Below, in pieces: positions 1 through 10,422 of a DNA stretch of 64,000 bases. Made by a program: the position numbers and the translations under genes. Where the stretch lies: assembly GCF_000320405.1 (NCBI RefSeq), contig NZ_KB291615.1, positions 1-64,000 of the forward strand, in the 5' to 3' direction. The notes beneath the pieces are model-generated. The model was not told where the DNA came from. It ran no database searches and saw nothing but the letters and a program-made list of their open reading frames with translations. Every line of letters begins with the position of its first letter. The first letter of the stretch is position 1. The DNA is from Clostridium celatum DSM 1785 (GTDB lineage: Bacteria > Bacillota > Clostridia > Clostridiales > Clostridiaceae).

Positions 1-264
1 TATTTTTTCATATCAGCTTAACAGATTCTATTAAATATAATTTTTATTATGTATTACCAAATCAAGATTTTAATTAAGATAATACTAGCACTCTTTTATT
101 TTATAACGTATTTGCAGTTATTGTCAATTTATTACATTTTTATCATAATTACTTTTTTTGCAATAACAAAGTTGTCATTAAATATAATTTTCTTGGTTAA
201 ATTAACAATACCTAATAAGAATTGCTATATGAATTTTTATCTTTATATATTGAAATTAATAAAA

Positions 265-306
265 TCCTAATGTATAAAAAAAAATTTAAATACATTAGGA
301 TTTTTA
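265..306. terminator. Bidirectional intrinsic terminator
   Basis: An 11-bp perfect inverted repeat (TCCTAATGTAT at 265-275, ATACATTAGGA at 290-300) is flanked by T-runs on the right and A-runs on the left. It lies just past the stop of the minus-strand M28 peptidase gene and would end its transcript. The first 260 bases of the window hold no convincing gene. Confidence 0.75.
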
Positions 307-315
307 CCTATAAAT

Positions 316-1395
316 TTAATATATTTTTGAATCTGATTCTATTATAAATTCTACTAAAACATCTTTTATTTCATTTATTAATTCAACATCAATAATTTCC
401 ATACTATCATTGGTAGTATGAACTACATCTGAAATTCCACATTGACCTATTATTAATGATGCGCTATCATACTTGCTAAATACTGCATGATCACTAGTTC
501 CTACTATTCTTCCATCTTCATTCATTGCATATGGCACCATTTCATAATTAACATCATTTTTATCTAAAACATCAATAAAATCATTATATAATTCTTGTGA
601 TCGTTCAACATTATTTTCAACGGCCAAACCACCTTCATCTTTAATGCCAATACAATCAATATTTATGTTATACCATTTATCATAATTATCCTTAAATTCT
701 TGAACAAATGCCATACTCCCTATTAGTCCTAACTCTTCTGCATTAAATGCTGCAAATATAATATCATGAGCTGGCTTTTTATTTTTATAGTATTTAGCCA
801 AATCCTTTGCACTTTCAAGTAGTGTAGATACTCCAGATGCATTATCTACAGCACCTTGAAGCTTAGTATTTTGAGCATTATTTAATATTATATGGTCAAA
901 ATGAGCTGATATTACTACTGCATTTTTATTATCTTCACCCTTTATAACGCCTATTACATTCTTAACATCTGTATTATTAGGAACTCCTAGCTGATTTAAC
1001 AACTCTCCTCTCATTCCTCTAACATCATGATAATAGTCACCATTGTTAAAAGGTTGTAATCCAATAGCTTCAAAGTAATTTTTTATAAATTTCATAGCCT
1101 TTATATTTTCTTCTGTTCCTACTTTTCTTGATAAATATGTATCACAAGTAAGTTGCTCCATAATTCCCTCAATATTTAATTCATATGCATTAGCGCCATC
1201 CTTAAAAGTTGTGGAATCTTCGTCTAAAGATTCTATCTCTTCACTTATTACTTCTTCAGCTACTAATTTATTTTCACTCTCTATATTACTATTCTTTCCT
1301 AATTTATCTTTATCATAAAACTTATATCCTGATAAAATTAAACTTAAAACTAATATACTTGATAAAATACTTATTATTTTATTTTTAATATTCAT
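316..1395 (-). CDS. M28-family metallopeptidase, membrane-anchored or secreted
   Basis: A 359-residue protein with an N-terminal hydrophobic segment (about residues 8-24) that is a signal peptide or anchor, followed by a charged linker and an M28 (aminopeptidase Y/S-like) zinc-peptidase domain. The co-catalytic metal ligands are recognisable: the SAHFDH segment, GAVDNASG, the general-base region NAEELG, NIDCIG, and SDHAVF near the C-terminus. The family cleaves N-terminal residues from peptides, probably here outside the membrane. AGGAGG lies 5 bases before the ATG. The gene stands alone between two terminators. The fold assignment is firm; the substrate is unknown. Confidence 0.85.
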   Translation of the reverse strand: MNIKNKIISILSSILVLSLILSGYKFYDKDKLGKNSNIESENKLVAEEVISEEIESLDEDSTTFKDGANAYELNIEGIMEQLTCDTYLSRKVGTEENIKAMKFIKNYFEAIGLQPFNNGDYYHDVRGMRGELLNQLGVPNNTDVKNVIGVIKGEDNKNAVVISAHFDHIILNNAQNTKLQGAVDNASGVSTLLESAKDLAKYYKNKKPAHDIIFAAFNAEELGLIGSMAFVQEFKDNYDKWYNINIDCIGIKDEGGLAVENNVERSQELYNDFIDVLDKNDVNYEMVPYAMNEDGRIVGTSDHAVFSKYDSASLIIGQCGISDVVHTTNDSMEIIDVELINEIKDVLVEFIIESDSKIY

Positions 1396-1554
1396 GCTTA
1401 CCTCCTATTCTAAATTGCTTTTATACCATTAATTTACATTATAGATGTTTGATTATACTCCGTCTATATAATTTGAATTATTATCCAAACTACTATAATC
1501 TAACTATTTTTATATTATGTAATATAGTTAGAATTTATTTAATTATTGATTAAA

Positions 1555-1592
1555 TAAAAAATGTGAGATTATTAAACCTCACATTTTTAAAT
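1555..1592. terminator. Bidirectional intrinsic terminator
   Basis: The inverted repeat AATGTGAG / CTCACATT is flanked by A- and T-runs, about 60 bases past the ogg stop codon. It separates ogg from the M28 peptidase gene. Confidence 0.7.
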
Positions 1593-1651
1593 ATTTAAAC
1601 TTATATCAAATTTTCTAATTCATATATTAATTAAATTATATTCAAGTCTTT

Positions 1652-2578
1652 TTACTCTTCAATCTTTATATTGTTTTCTCTTGCATAATAAAAAAGATAT
1701 TGCTGAGCAAGTCCTGATAGTTCTCCAAATTTTTCTCTACCAAAAACTCTAATTTTATTTAAAGAAACATCAGGTGCTAAGTAAAAATGAATCATTGCTC
1801 TTTTTATCCAAACATCAACCGGAAATGCTGAATGTTTGCCCATTGAAAATAACATTATACAATCTGCAACTTTAGCTCCTACACCCATAAAGTTTTGAAG
1901 CGCCTTGTGGCATTCAGCACTTGGTAATGATTTTATATAATCAAGATCAAACTGTCTTAATTCTTCTGTTAATTCTCCTTTTTGCTTTGCTTCAATAGCT
2001 GCATTTACATTTCCAATAGTATCAACTATATATTTACTTCTAAAAGATGCTCCTGTTTCTTTAATTTCATCTAATGTAGCTTTTTTTAATTGTTCAGGAG
2101 TTGGAAAAGCGTAATATATATTTCCCTTATACTCTAACTTATCTCCCCATTTTTCTGAAATCTTTTTAATAGTCTTCATTATTGATGGAATACTGTTTCT
2201 AGCAGATATTATAAAACTTATTAATATTTCAAAAGGATCTTGATTTAATATTCTGATTCCATAACCAAATTCCACACTCTTTCTTAGCAATTCATCTTTT
2301 GATAATTCTTCTTTAATTACTCCATAATCTCTATCTAAATCAAAATAAGATTTCCATATTTCATTAAAATCTTTCATGTTTGTGTTATATATTATAACTT
2401 TGTTTCCTTCTTGAACTACTTCTATTACTCTTCTAAACGCAACTATTATGTAATTTGTATCAGTTATTCTTTCCCATCTAAAGCATTGTCCACACTCAAG
2501 AATTTGTTTTATATTAAAGTCTTTTACATCCTCTATTATTATTGAATTTTGTTGTTCTACTACATTTGTGTAATTCAT
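1652..2578 (-). CDS. ogg: 8-oxoguanine DNA glycosylase/AP lyase (Ogg type)
   Basis: A 308-residue HhH-GPD glycosylase. The N-terminal half resembles the OGG N-domain (ECGQCFRW at residues 28-35). The helix-hairpin-helix is at about 230-241 (MGVGAKVADC) with the likely Schiff-base lysine K236, and the catalytic aspartate is D255 in FPVDVW. It would excise 8-oxo-dG from DNA and nick the abasic site. Length and architecture match clostridial Ogg enzymes rather than MutM or AlkA. It is monocistronic, with a reasonable SD (AGGAGAGGTG) upstream of ATG. An AlkA-like specificity is less likely because of the FPVDVW and ECGQCFRW signatures. Confidence 0.88.
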   Translation of the reverse strand: MNYTNVVEQQNSIIIEDVKDFNIKQILECGQCFRWERITDTNYIIVAFRRVIEVVQEGNKVIIYNTNMKDFNEIWKSYFDLDRDYGVIKEELSKDELLRKSVEFGYGIRILNQDPFEILISFIISARNSIPSIMKTIKKISEKWGDKLEYKGNIYYAFPTPEQLKKATLDEIKETGASFRSKYIVDTIGNVNAAIEAKQKGELTEELRQFDLDYIKSLPSAECHKALQNFMGVGAKVADCIMLFSMGKHSAFPVDVWIKRAMIHFYLAPDVSLNKIRVFGREKFGELSGLAQQYLFYYARENNIKIEE

Positions 2579-2749
2579 TTTTCACCTCTCCTATATAATA
2601 AAAGTATAGCTATAATATTATAACCATACTTTTACTATATATTATTATTTATTTGTGTATTCATTATACCTATTAATTATTTTTAATTAATAATTATTAT
2701 CTTTAATTTTATATTAAACAATCATTCTTTTCAATATTATAATAAGTTA

Positions 2750-3661
2750 TTAATAACTTTTATTAGATATATTTTTAGGTCTATAAAAACCAACAAATGC
2801 CGTTTCAATATCTTTATTCTTTAGATTTATTTTTATACTATTACTTATAGGATTTGCCTTAGATCCATAATAAGTTTTCCTAGGTTTGCAAACCTTTAAT
2901 CCTTCTATACATTCAAATTCTATTCTATATCTTCCCGGAGCTAAATTATCAAATTCAAAATATCCATTAAAAAATTTATTCTTACCTGTTACTGTTAAAT
3001 CAATAAGCTCATTTTTTTCATTATAGATTTTCATTATTATATTATTTATCCCACTATCAACATTTTCATAACTACAGTTCCTATTGTAATCCCAAAATAC
3101 TACCCCTAATATTTTAAATAACTTTCTAAGACCTACAATAATATTTATTCCTTCCTTATTATTATAAATTCTATCAGATATAAGTGTTTTAGGACTAATA
3201 TTTGAATACTCTCCCTTTTCTAATAAACCATATCCATTTGGAACCTTTATTCTTATATAATATTTATTTAATTCTATATCCTTAAACTCATAATATCCAT
3301 TGGAATCTGTTAATTGTATTCTAAATGGTTTTTTTAAATTATCATAGGTATATAGTTCTACCTGTATATTTTCCAAATAAATATCTCCTTTATCTTTAAC
3401 ATTGTCATTATTAATATCCAAATATACAACTCCACTTATTGGATAACTTTCTTTTTCTATAGCCTTTTGTTATTTATTTTGTCTACAATTACTATTGTTT
3501 TTTATACCTTTACTATTATTTTTTGTAGCTTTTTTTTTATTTTCATTTATATTTTTTTTATCTATATTATTTCTACTTACTTCTCCTATAATTGATGGTT
3601 CAAAAGATATTTTAGAATCAGAATCAGAAATGATATTACTTGAAAAATTTATTATTGCCAT
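2750..3661 (-). pseudogene. SdrD-B/Cna-B-like surface protein gene with an in-frame stop
   Basis: Two open stretches in the same frame (3470-3661 and upstream of 2750) are separated by one TAA codon at 3470-3472. Beyond it the frame stays open and runs smoothly into a Gly/Val-rich domain start (around SGVVYLDINNDN). The N-terminal 63 residues are Ser/Asn/Lys-rich and unrecognised. The rest contains two SdrD-B/Cna-B-like beta-sandwich repeats (signatures DINNDN, GYYEFKDIEL, FWDYNRNC, GYFEFDNLAPGRYRIEF). No signal peptide or LPXTG is visible. Either one nonsense codon splits a single gene, or the downstream part restarts at a TTG near 3421. A sequencing error is possible. Confidence 0.6.
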
Positions 3662-3791
3662 TTTTCCTCCTATTAAAAATTAAATATGATGTATATAATA
3701 CTACTTTTTTTAATCTTTAATATAAATTATTATTTAATAAATATTAATAGTAATAGAGCAAATAGCTATAAACTATTTATCCTATTAATTT

Positions 3792-4724
3792 TTAAATTAT
3801 TTCAACACAGTCTATACCTAAATATCCAGCTGTACCTTGATCTTTACCTGTAATAGTCATTCTGATAGTAAATTCTCCATCAGAAGGAATTTCAAATTGC
3901 CATAATCCCCATCTGTTTTGATACACATTAGTTTTTAAATCTATACTATCTATTAGAGTGTCTCCTGAATCAAAAAGCTCTACTTTTGCTATCTCAATTT
4001 GTCCTGGTACACTGATTTGTGCATACCCTTGAATCCTTTTTCCTTCACATGATTCAAAGCTTTGTTCAATATAAAGTTCATCATCAGAATTTGATTGTAA
4101 AAGTGCAAAATAGTCTCCACATTCTGCTGTAGGAATTCAACCTCCATTAGTTGTTACTGTAGCAGTTGCCTCTTCTGATTCACCTTCTACATTCCATCCA
4201 TCAAAATTTTGTGTTTCAAAACTTCCATTTACTATTTCTTCACTTACACAATCATCCGGACATTGAGGACAAGCTGGAAACTCTATTTGGAATAACATTG
4301 AAACACAGCATATATAATGGCAAGGTATATCAAAATATGGAGTTGCTTCTCCATCATCTACTTTTTTTCTTAATTGAAGCGTATAATTTCCTGGTTCAAA
4401 AATATGACATCTTTCTACTTGATAATCTGTACCGTTATCACTAACAACCCAAAGTTCATAATCTTCTCCAATGCATAAGCTCATTAATTTTAGGCGAATT
4501 GGATCTTGTATCTCTAAAGTATCTTCAACAGATGGATTTTCATTAGCTTCATCATTTTCACATGTTATTTCACCATCATTTCCAAATACTAATACAAAAC
4601 TAATATCATCACCTTTTCCGACTGTAGGATTTCCTTGATCATCATTAGGATTTTCAATATGAAAATATTTTTCACGCCATAACTTTACTTCTGCAAGAAC
4701 AGGAATATTTATAATTATCTTGTT
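3792..4724 (-). pseudogene. Degraded surface/carbohydrate-binding-like protein gene
   Basis: One minus-strand frame is open from about 4724 to a stop at 3792 except for a TGA at 4137-4139. Coding continues past it in the same frame (GDYFALLQS to GIDCVEII). The 5' end has no ATG before 4484, so the start is missing or the gene is 5'-truncated. The middle is Cys-rich (CPQCPDDC). The segment NGSFETQNFDGW is typical of extracellular CBM-like beta-sandwich domains, and the TGA falls inside that domain. I do not recognise the family. Together with the neighbouring interrupted SdrB-like gene this makes two damaged surface-type genes in a row. Confidence 0.5.
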
Positions 4725-4778
4725 TCAAAAAAATAATATGTAAATATACTTTCAAATTATTCTCTTCTCAATAAATAA

Positions 4779-4822
4779 AAAAACCAGCAGGTCATATTTT
4801 AAATATTCCTACTGGCTTTATT
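4779..4822 (-). terminator. Intrinsic terminator of the C_GCAxxG_C_C gene
   Basis: An imperfect hairpin (CCAGCAGG paired with CCTACTGG, with wobble pairs) flanked by A/T runs lies 20 bases past the stop at 4843. Confidence 0.5.
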
Positions 4823-4842
4823 ATTAAGTTTAATTCATATCT

Positions 4843-5268
4843 CTATCTATATACTGTATATTTATCTTTATTTTTATATATTATATCATCCAAAGTTATT
4901 GCTGCCACTTCCATCATTTTAATACATCTATTTTCTGTATCCTTATAATGCATTTCTTTTAATGGAATACAATCAATTGCTCCTAATTTTTTATTAAATT
5001 CATTGATAAATTTAATTGTCATTTCTTTAACTTGAGGACTAGCATGTCCTCTATCTTTAGTAAACATAATACCAAGTACTGCAATACATCCTGTAATAGC
5101 TCCACAAACAGACCCTATTCCCATTCCACCACCAAATGCTGACATTGATTTTATAGCTACTTTAGGTAATCCTAAATCATATTCCTCATTTGCAGCAGTT
5201 AACATACACTCTGCACAATTTAAATCATACTTCTTATCATAATATTTTTTCATAGTTTCAACTAACAC
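4843..5268 (-). CDS. C_GCAxxG_C_C family putative redox protein
   Basis: A 141-residue protein with the spaced cysteines of this small family: NCAEC near residue 17, the glycine-rich GGGMGIGSVCGAITGC near 46-62, then DC at about 99 and RC at about 114. The family is thought to bind a metal or redox centre, but its reaction is unknown. An SD (AGGTG) precedes the TTG/ATG-region start. The PH-domain gene upstream (45-bp gap, same strand) may be co-transcribed. Confidence 0.75.
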   Translation of the reverse strand: MLVETMKKYYDKKYDLNCAECMLTAANEEYDLGLPKVAIKSMSAFGGGMGIGSVCGAITGCIAVLGIMFTKDRGHASPQVKEMTIKFINEFNKKLGAIDCIPLKEMHYKDTENRCIKMMEVAAITLDDIIYKNKDKYTVYR

Positions 5269-5313
5269 TTTATAAAAACACCTCTTATTAATTAAACTTT
5301 TGTTTTCACTTAT

Positions 5314-5697
5314 TTACATTGTTACATAATTATTTATAACATCAAATACCTTCTTAAGTAACAAATCCATATTTTTCCCTTTTAAAAATTTCATTTCAAC
5401 TTCTATTCCACCAGTTAAAAATAATTTTATTTCAGAATCCATATCAAAATGACCTGCTGTTTCTATTGCATAAGTAACTATTTTACTATATGGAACTGCA
5501 TAATATTCCACCTTTTTACCAGTAATCCCTTGTTTATCGCATAACAATATTTTTTTATCAGTAAATAATGCTACATCTCTAACTGTTTTTACTGCAAATA
5601 ATGGTTGTTCATATTGTCCAACAAATCCAATTAAGTGTTTTGGAATATCAGTTTCCCCATAAAAGTTAAAAATCTTTTTATTTCCTATTTGCTCCAT
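5314..5697 (-). CDS. Bacterial PH-domain protein
   Basis: A 127-residue cytoplasmic protein made almost entirely of a bacterial PH (bPH) fold: alternating beta strands (FAVKTVRDVALFTDKKILL), a turn, YYAVPYSKIVTYAIET, then a C-terminal helix (LLLKKVFDVINNYV). Such proteins are widespread in Firmicutes and have no defined reaction. AGGAGG lies 6 bases before ATG, which supports the start. Confidence 0.65.
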   Translation of the reverse strand: MEQIGNKKIFNFYGETDIPKHLIGFVGQYEQPLFAVKTVRDVALFTDKKILLCDKQGITGKKVEYYAVPYSKIVTYAIETAGHFDMDSEIKLFLTGGIEVEMKFLKGKNMDLLLKKVFDVINNYVTM

Positions 5698-6111
5698 GAC
5701 TTTCCTCCTAAATTTATTTACATTACTTTTAAAACTTTTATTTTAATAATTTTTGAATTCAACTCTTTATAATAATATAATTCAATTATAGTATACTTTT
5801 GATATTTTTTTCTTGTACAACTGCAATAAATATATAGTTTTATAATAATTCTTATTACATTTCTTTTCTCTTTTATTTTATAGTAAAAATAAAAGAAGAT
5901 AACCACCCGTCGATAGTTACCTTCCTCTATTAAAATAAAGCTCAAAAATTAAATTTTCTTTTCAAATATATTATTATTTCTCTTCAAATATTATTTTAAA
6001 TTAATATAGTAAAAACTTTTTATTAATTCTTTTCTTTTTATAAACTTGTATTATTAACCTTGAAATACTTTAAAAAAATATTTCTTTCTTAATTTTATAT
6101 ACTTAAATAAA
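5698..6111. other. Gene-free AT-rich interval with one GC-containing hairpin
   Basis: No credible gene here; short ORFs are low-complexity. The only structured spot is 5896-5923, where AAGATAAC and GTTACCTT nearly pair around a CACCCGTCGATA loop, followed by a pyrimidine run. It could be a terminator or the remnant of a repeat. The rest carries the promoter side of the PH-domain gene and the 3' side of hbd. Confidence 0.4.
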
Positions 6112-6960
6112 TTAAGCGTTATAGTTATAGAATCCTCTTCCAGTCTTTCTACCTAACCATCCAGCTCTAACATATTTTCTTAATGTACTGCTAGCTCTGT
6201 ATTTAGTATCACCAGTTTCATTATATAAAACATCCATTATTGCTAAACAAACATCTAATCCTATTAAATCTCCTAAAGCTAAAGGTCCCATTGGATGGTT
6301 TGCACCAAATTTCATAGCTGTATCTATGTCTTCAACTGATGCAATTCCTTCTTGAAGAATAAATGAAGCTTCATTAATCATTGGGATAAGTATTCTATTA
6401 ACTACAAATCCTGGAGCTTCTGCAACTTCTACTGGTTCTTTTCCAATAGCTAAAGATAATTCTTTTACAGCATCAAAAGTTTCTTGAGATGTTGCCATTC
6501 CTCTAATAATTTCAACTAGCTTCATAACTGGAGCAGGGTTAAAGAAATGCATTCCTATAACCTTATCTGGTCTCTTAGTAGCTGGTGCAACTTCTGTTAT
6601 TGATAAAGAAGATGTATTTGAAGCTAAAATAGTTTCTGGCTTACAAATAGAATCTAATTCAGCGAATATTTCTTTTTTTATTTTCATGTTTTCAATTGCA
6701 GCTTCAACAACTAAATCACAATCTGCAGCTAAAGACATATCAGTTGTTCCTGAAATTCTAGATAATATATCTTCTTTAGTTTCTTCAGTCATCTTTCCTT
6801 TAGCTACTTGCTTAGATAAACCTTTATTGATTCCTGCAATTCCTCTTTCAACAAATTCATCTTTAATATCTCTAACTATAACTTGATAACCCTTTTGAGC
6901 AAAAGCTTGAACTATTCCAGCACCCATAGTTCCAGCACCTAAAACAAATATCTTTTCCAT
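6112..6960 (-). CDS. hbd: 3-hydroxybutyryl-CoA dehydrogenase
   Basis: A 282-residue protein with the N-terminal Rossmann motif GAGTMGAG (residues 8-15) and the C-terminal 3HCDH helical domain. The catalytic region HFFNPAPVM is intact. It interconverts acetoacetyl-CoA and (S)-3-hydroxybutyryl-CoA with NAD(P)H, the step before Crt in butyrate synthesis. It follows etfA on the same strand but is separated by 323 bp, longer than usual in this operon, so it may have its own promoter. Length is standard for the family. Confidence 0.95.
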   Translation of the reverse strand: MEKIFVLGAGTMGAGIVQAFAQKGYQVIVRDIKDEFVERGIAGINKGLSKQVAKGKMTEETKEDILSRISGTTDMSLAADCDLVVEAAIENMKIKKEIFAELDSICKPETILASNTSSLSITEVAPATKRPDKVIGMHFFNPAPVMKLVEIIRGMATSQETFDAVKELSLAIGKEPVEVAEAPGFVVNRILIPMINEASFILQEGIASVEDIDTAMKFGANHPMGPLALGDLIGLDVCLAIMDVLYNETGDTKYRASSTLRKYVRAGWLGRKTGRGFYNYNA

Positions 6961-7283
6961 ATTTTAACCCTCACTTTATACTATAATTCTCAATTTCTAT
7001 ACTCATACATTTTTATATTATTTATATGAATAGATTACTACTTTAAAATTAAACATAATTCATACACTAAAAGATTTTATTCACAATTATTAAAAATATT
7101 ATAACTAATTTTCCACAAGCACTGTTTATAAAATAAAACTCCTAGGCTGTTTTACTTTATAATACATTAATCATAATTGGCCTTTTATAACTGCTTACTT
7201 ATAAATTTATATTATTTCACTTTAATTTGTTATTAGAAGCTCTATTTCTGAGTTTCTTTTTTAAAATCCTATAGTCTTTTAAA
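6961..7283. other. etfA-hbd intergenic region
   Basis: 323 bp of AT-rich sequence with no ORF. On the minus strand TATAAT-like sequences occur about 100-150 bp before hbd, but none has a convincing -35 partner. I see no perfect hairpin. It may hold an internal promoter or an mRNA processing site. Confidence 0.3.
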
Positions 7284-8306
7284 TTATACTAATACTTCTA
7301 CGGCAGCTTCATTCATTGCATTTAATTTATTGATCATTTCTGGTAATACTTTATTTATATCTCCAACAATTGCATAATCTGCAACTTTCATTATTGGAGC
7401 TGTTTCATCTTTATTTATAGCAATAATCACATCTGATTCTTGCATACCTGCTACGTGTTGAATTGCCCCTGAAATACCACACGCAATATAAATTGTTGGT
7501 CTTACAGTTTTACCAGTTTGTCCAACTTGGTAATCTCTTTCAATCCATCCTTTATCAACAGCACCTCTTGATGCTCCAACTACACCACCTAAAATATCAG
7601 CTAATTGTTGTAAAAGTGCAAAGTTTTCTTTACTTCCAACACCCCTACCACCAGCAACAATAACTTTAGCTTCTCCAATATCAACTATGTCTTTATTTGC
7701 TTTTACTACTTCTAAAACTGTAGTTCTAATATCAGTTAATTCTAAGCTTACAGAAACATTTTCTATATTAAAGTTTTCTCTTTTTTCGTTAACTTTAGAG
7801 AACACTCCTGGTCTTACTGTAGCCATTTGTGGTCTATGATCTGGGCAAGCAATAGTTGCCATTAAGTTACCACCAAATGCAGGTCTTGTTGCAAGTAAAT
7901 CACCATTTGTAACATCTACAGCTAAAGAAGTACAGTCAGCAGTTAATCCTGTTGAAAGTCTAGCTGCAACTCTTGGACCTAAATCTCTTCCAATGAAAGT
8001 TGCCCCAATAAATAATATTCCTGGTTTTCTTTCATTAGCTAACTCACAAATAACTTTTGTATATCCATCAGTTGTATACTTTTCTAATAATTCATGTTCA
8101 GCAACTAATACTTCATCAGCACCATGTTCACCTAAAATGTCTGCTAAAGCTGATACATTATTCCCTAATAATACAGCTGTTAAATTAACTCCTAATTCAT
8201 CAGCTAGTCTTCTACCTTCTCCTAATATTTCTAAAGAAACCTTTTGTAATTCACCATTTCTTTGTTCAGCGAATACCCAAACGCCTTTATAATCTGCTAT
8301 ATTCAT
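7284..8306 (-). CDS. etfA: Electron transfer flavoprotein alpha subunit
   Basis: A 340-residue EtfA with the C-terminal FAD-binding domain (VAGGRGVGSKENF near 218-230, GQTGKTVRP, ACGISGAIQH, INKDETAPIM). It pairs with EtfB and Bcd to form the clostridial flavin-bifurcating complex that couples crotonyl-CoA reduction to ferredoxin reduction. It starts 22 bp after etfB with AGGAGG in front. There is no N-terminal ferredoxin extension, so it is the plain Bcd-associated form. Confidence 0.95.
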   Translation of the reverse strand: MNIADYKGVWVFAEQRNGELQKVSLEILGEGRRLADELGVNLTAVLLGNNVSALADILGEHGADEVLVAEHELLEKYTTDGYTKVICELANERKPGILFIGATFIGRDLGPRVAARLSTGLTADCTSLAVDVTNGDLLATRPAFGGNLMATIACPDHRPQMATVRPGVFSKVNEKRENFNIENVSVSLELTDIRTTVLEVVKANKDIVDIGEAKVIVAGGRGVGSKENFALLQQLADILGGVVGASRGAVDKGWIERDYQVGQTGKTVRPTIYIACGISGAIQHVAGMQESDVIIAINKDETAPIMKVADYAIVGDINKVLPEMINKLNAMNEAAVEVLV

Positions 8307-8328
8307 CGTAAATACCCTCCTACTACCT

Positions 8329-9108
8329 TTAGATGTAATGTTTTTCTTTTAATTTTCCTAAAACATATGCTACTGCTTCTGGAGCTGATTCTTTAACGAT
8401 TTCTCCTGCGCCTTTAGCTTCTTTAGTCATTGATTTCTTAACCTTTGTTGGAGAACCTTTTAATCCTAATTCTTCAGCTGGTACGTTAAGATCTGCTGCA
8501 GTCATAACTTTTACTTCTTTATCTACTGTATCAAAGATATATTGAACATTCATATATCTTGGATGATTTAATTCTTCAATAGCTGTTAAAAGTACTGGAG
8601 TTTGAACTTTTATTAATTCATATCCATCTTCTAAAGCTCTGTTTATTACTAATCCATTTTCTTCAACTTCAACACCTTGTACATATGTTACTTGAGGTAC
8701 ATTTAAGTGTTCTGCTATTTCTGGACCAACTTGTGCAGTATCTCCATCAATGGCTTGTCTTCCAGCAAATATTATGTCATATTCTAACTCTTTAATTGCT
8801 GATGCAATTGTTTTTGAAGTTGCTAATGTATCAGCTCCTCCAAATGCTCTATCTGTTAAAAGAATAGCTTCATCAGCTCCCATACATAAAGCTTCTCTTA
8901 ATGCATTTTTAGCTTGTGGAGGTCCCATGCTAATTACAGTCACGTGCGCTCCATGATTTTCTTTTAATTGTAATGCAGCTTCTAAAGCATGCTTATCTTC
9001 TGGATTTATTATTGAAGGAACACCATCTCTTATAAGAGTCCCTGTTTTTGGATCTATCTTTACAGCTGTTGTATCTGGTACTTGTTTTACACAAACTACT
9101 ATCTTCAT
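8329..9108 (-). CDS. etfB: Electron transfer flavoprotein beta subunit
   Basis: A 259-residue EtfB. The N-terminus MKIVVCVKQVPDT is characteristic, and the AXX-type nucleotide-binding segment (AGRQAIDGDTAQVGPEIAEHL) is clear. In bifurcating complexes this subunit holds the beta-FAD that receives NADH electrons. It lies 16 bp downstream of bcd and is followed directly by etfA, the standard order bcd-etfB-etfA. Confidence 0.95.
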   Translation of the reverse strand: MKIVVCVKQVPDTTAVKIDPKTGTLIRDGVPSIINPEDKHALEAALQLKENHGAHVTVISMGPPQAKNALREALCMGADEAILLTDRAFGGADTLATSKTIASAIKELEYDIIFAGRQAIDGDTAQVGPEIAEHLNVPQVTYVQGVEVEENGLVINRALEDGYELIKVQTPVLLTAIEELNHPRYMNVQYIFDTVDKEVKVMTAADLNVPAEELGLKGSPTKVKKSMTKEAKGAGEIVKESAPEAVAYVLGKLKEKHYI

Positions 9109-9124
9109 TATTAATGCCTCCCTA

Positions 9125-10264
9125 TTATCTTAATGCAGCGCCTGCAATAACCATCTTTTGAACTTCTGAAGTTCCTTCATAGATTTCAGTTATCTTAGCA
9201 TCTCTCATCATTCTTTCAACTGGATATTCCTTAGTATATCCATATCCGCCATGTATTTGAACAGCCTTAGTTGTTACATCCATAGCAACTTCAGCAGCAA
9301 ATAATTTTGCCTTAGCCGCATCTACTGAATATGGAAGCTTATTTTGTTTAAGCCATGCAGCTTTGTAAACTAATAATTTAGCTGCTTCAATTTTTGTTTC
9401 CATTTCAGCAATCATCCATTGTAATCCTTGGAATGCTGATAATGATCTACCGAATTGCTTTCTTTCCTTCATATATTTAACAGCTTCTTCATAAGCTCCT
9501 TCTGCAATACCTAATGCTTGAGCAGCTATACCAATTCTTCCTCCATCAAGAGTTTTCATTGCTATACCAAATCCTTTACCTTCTTTACCTATTAAGTTTT
9601 CTTTTGGTACTACACAGTTTTCAAATATAAGTTCAGTAGTAGAAGATGCTCTAATTCCTAGCTTGTCTTCTTTCTTTCCAATTGAGAATCCTGGGAAGTC
9701 TTTTTCAACTATGAAAGCAGATATCCCTCTAGTTCCTTGTTTTTTATCAGTCATAGCAAATACTATGAAAGTATCTGCAACTCCACCATTTGTTATGAAT
9801 ATTTTAGAACCATTTAATATATAGTTATCGCCTTCTAAAACAGCTGTTGTTTGTTGTCCTGCAGCATCTGTACCTGCACCTGGTTCTGTTAAACCAAAAG
9901 CACCTATCTTTTCACCTTTTGCAAGTGGTACTAAATATTTCTCCTTTTGAGCCGGAGTTCCATTTTCATATATTAATGAAGCACAAAGTGAAGTATGAGC
10001 TGAAACTATAACTCCATGTGTTCCACAAACTTTTGATAATTCTTCAACAGTGATAATATATGATAATACATCTCCGCCAGCGCCACCTAATTCCTTAGGA
10101 AATGGTATACCCATCATGCCTAGCTTAGCCATTTTTTCTACATTTTCCATTGGAAATCTTTCTGTTTCATCAATTTCAGCAGCTATTGGTTTTACTTCAT
10201 TAACTGCAAATTCTCTAACCATTTGTCTTACTAACTCTTGTTCTCTAGTTAATCCAAAATTCAT
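9125..10264 (-). CDS. bcd: Butyryl-CoA dehydrogenase
   Basis: A 379-residue acyl-CoA dehydrogenase. I place the start at 10264 because AGGGAGG lies 9 bases upstream and the protein then begins MNFGLTREQ, as in characterised Bcd proteins. A longer frame runs to 10315 but adds an unconserved leader. Landmarks: FAD/substrate motif [18 protein letters not shown], and the C-terminal catalytic-base region [10 protein letters not shown]. It reduces crotonyl-CoA to butyryl-CoA with EtfAB. Confidence 0.95.
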   Translation of the reverse strand: MNFGLTREQELVRQMVREFAVNEVKPIAAEIDETERFPMENVEKMAKLGMMGIPFPKELGGAGGDVLSYIITVEELSKVCGTHGVIVSAHTSLCASLIYENGTPAQKEKYLVPLAKGEKIGAFGLTEPGAGTDAAGQQTTAVLEGDNYILNGSKIFITNGGVADTFIVFAMTDKKQGTRGISAFIVEKDFPGFSIGKKEDKLGIRASSTTELIFENCVVPKENLIGKEGKGFGIAMKTLDGGRIGIAAQALGIAEGAYEEAVKYMKERKQFGRSLSAFQGLQWMIAEMETKIEAAKLLVYKAAWLKQNKLPYSVDAAKAKLFAAEVAMDVTTKAVQIHGGYGYTKEYPVERMMRDAKITEIYEGTSEVQKMVIAGAALR

Positions 10265-10422
10265 TGCTTTTTTACCTCCCTGCAATACCCTTATTGTGTA
10301 AATATATATACACAACTTACTTATATATTTGAATAAATCAGTAGTCTTTAGCTTGTACTTAGTAGTTTAAGATGAAATATCCAAACCCTTAACCCTAACC
10401 TCTAACTGCTAATTATTAATCC

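Noticed and set aside
49-270. 73-codon hydrophobic plus-strand ORF
   Set aside because: AT-driven Phe/Ile/Leu/Tyr composition, no SD, opposite to neighbouring genes and ending in a terminator.
5718-5945. 75-codon minus-strand ORF before the PH-domain gene
   Set aside because: Low-complexity Lys/Ile/Tyr sequence, no SD, overlaps the likely promoter region.
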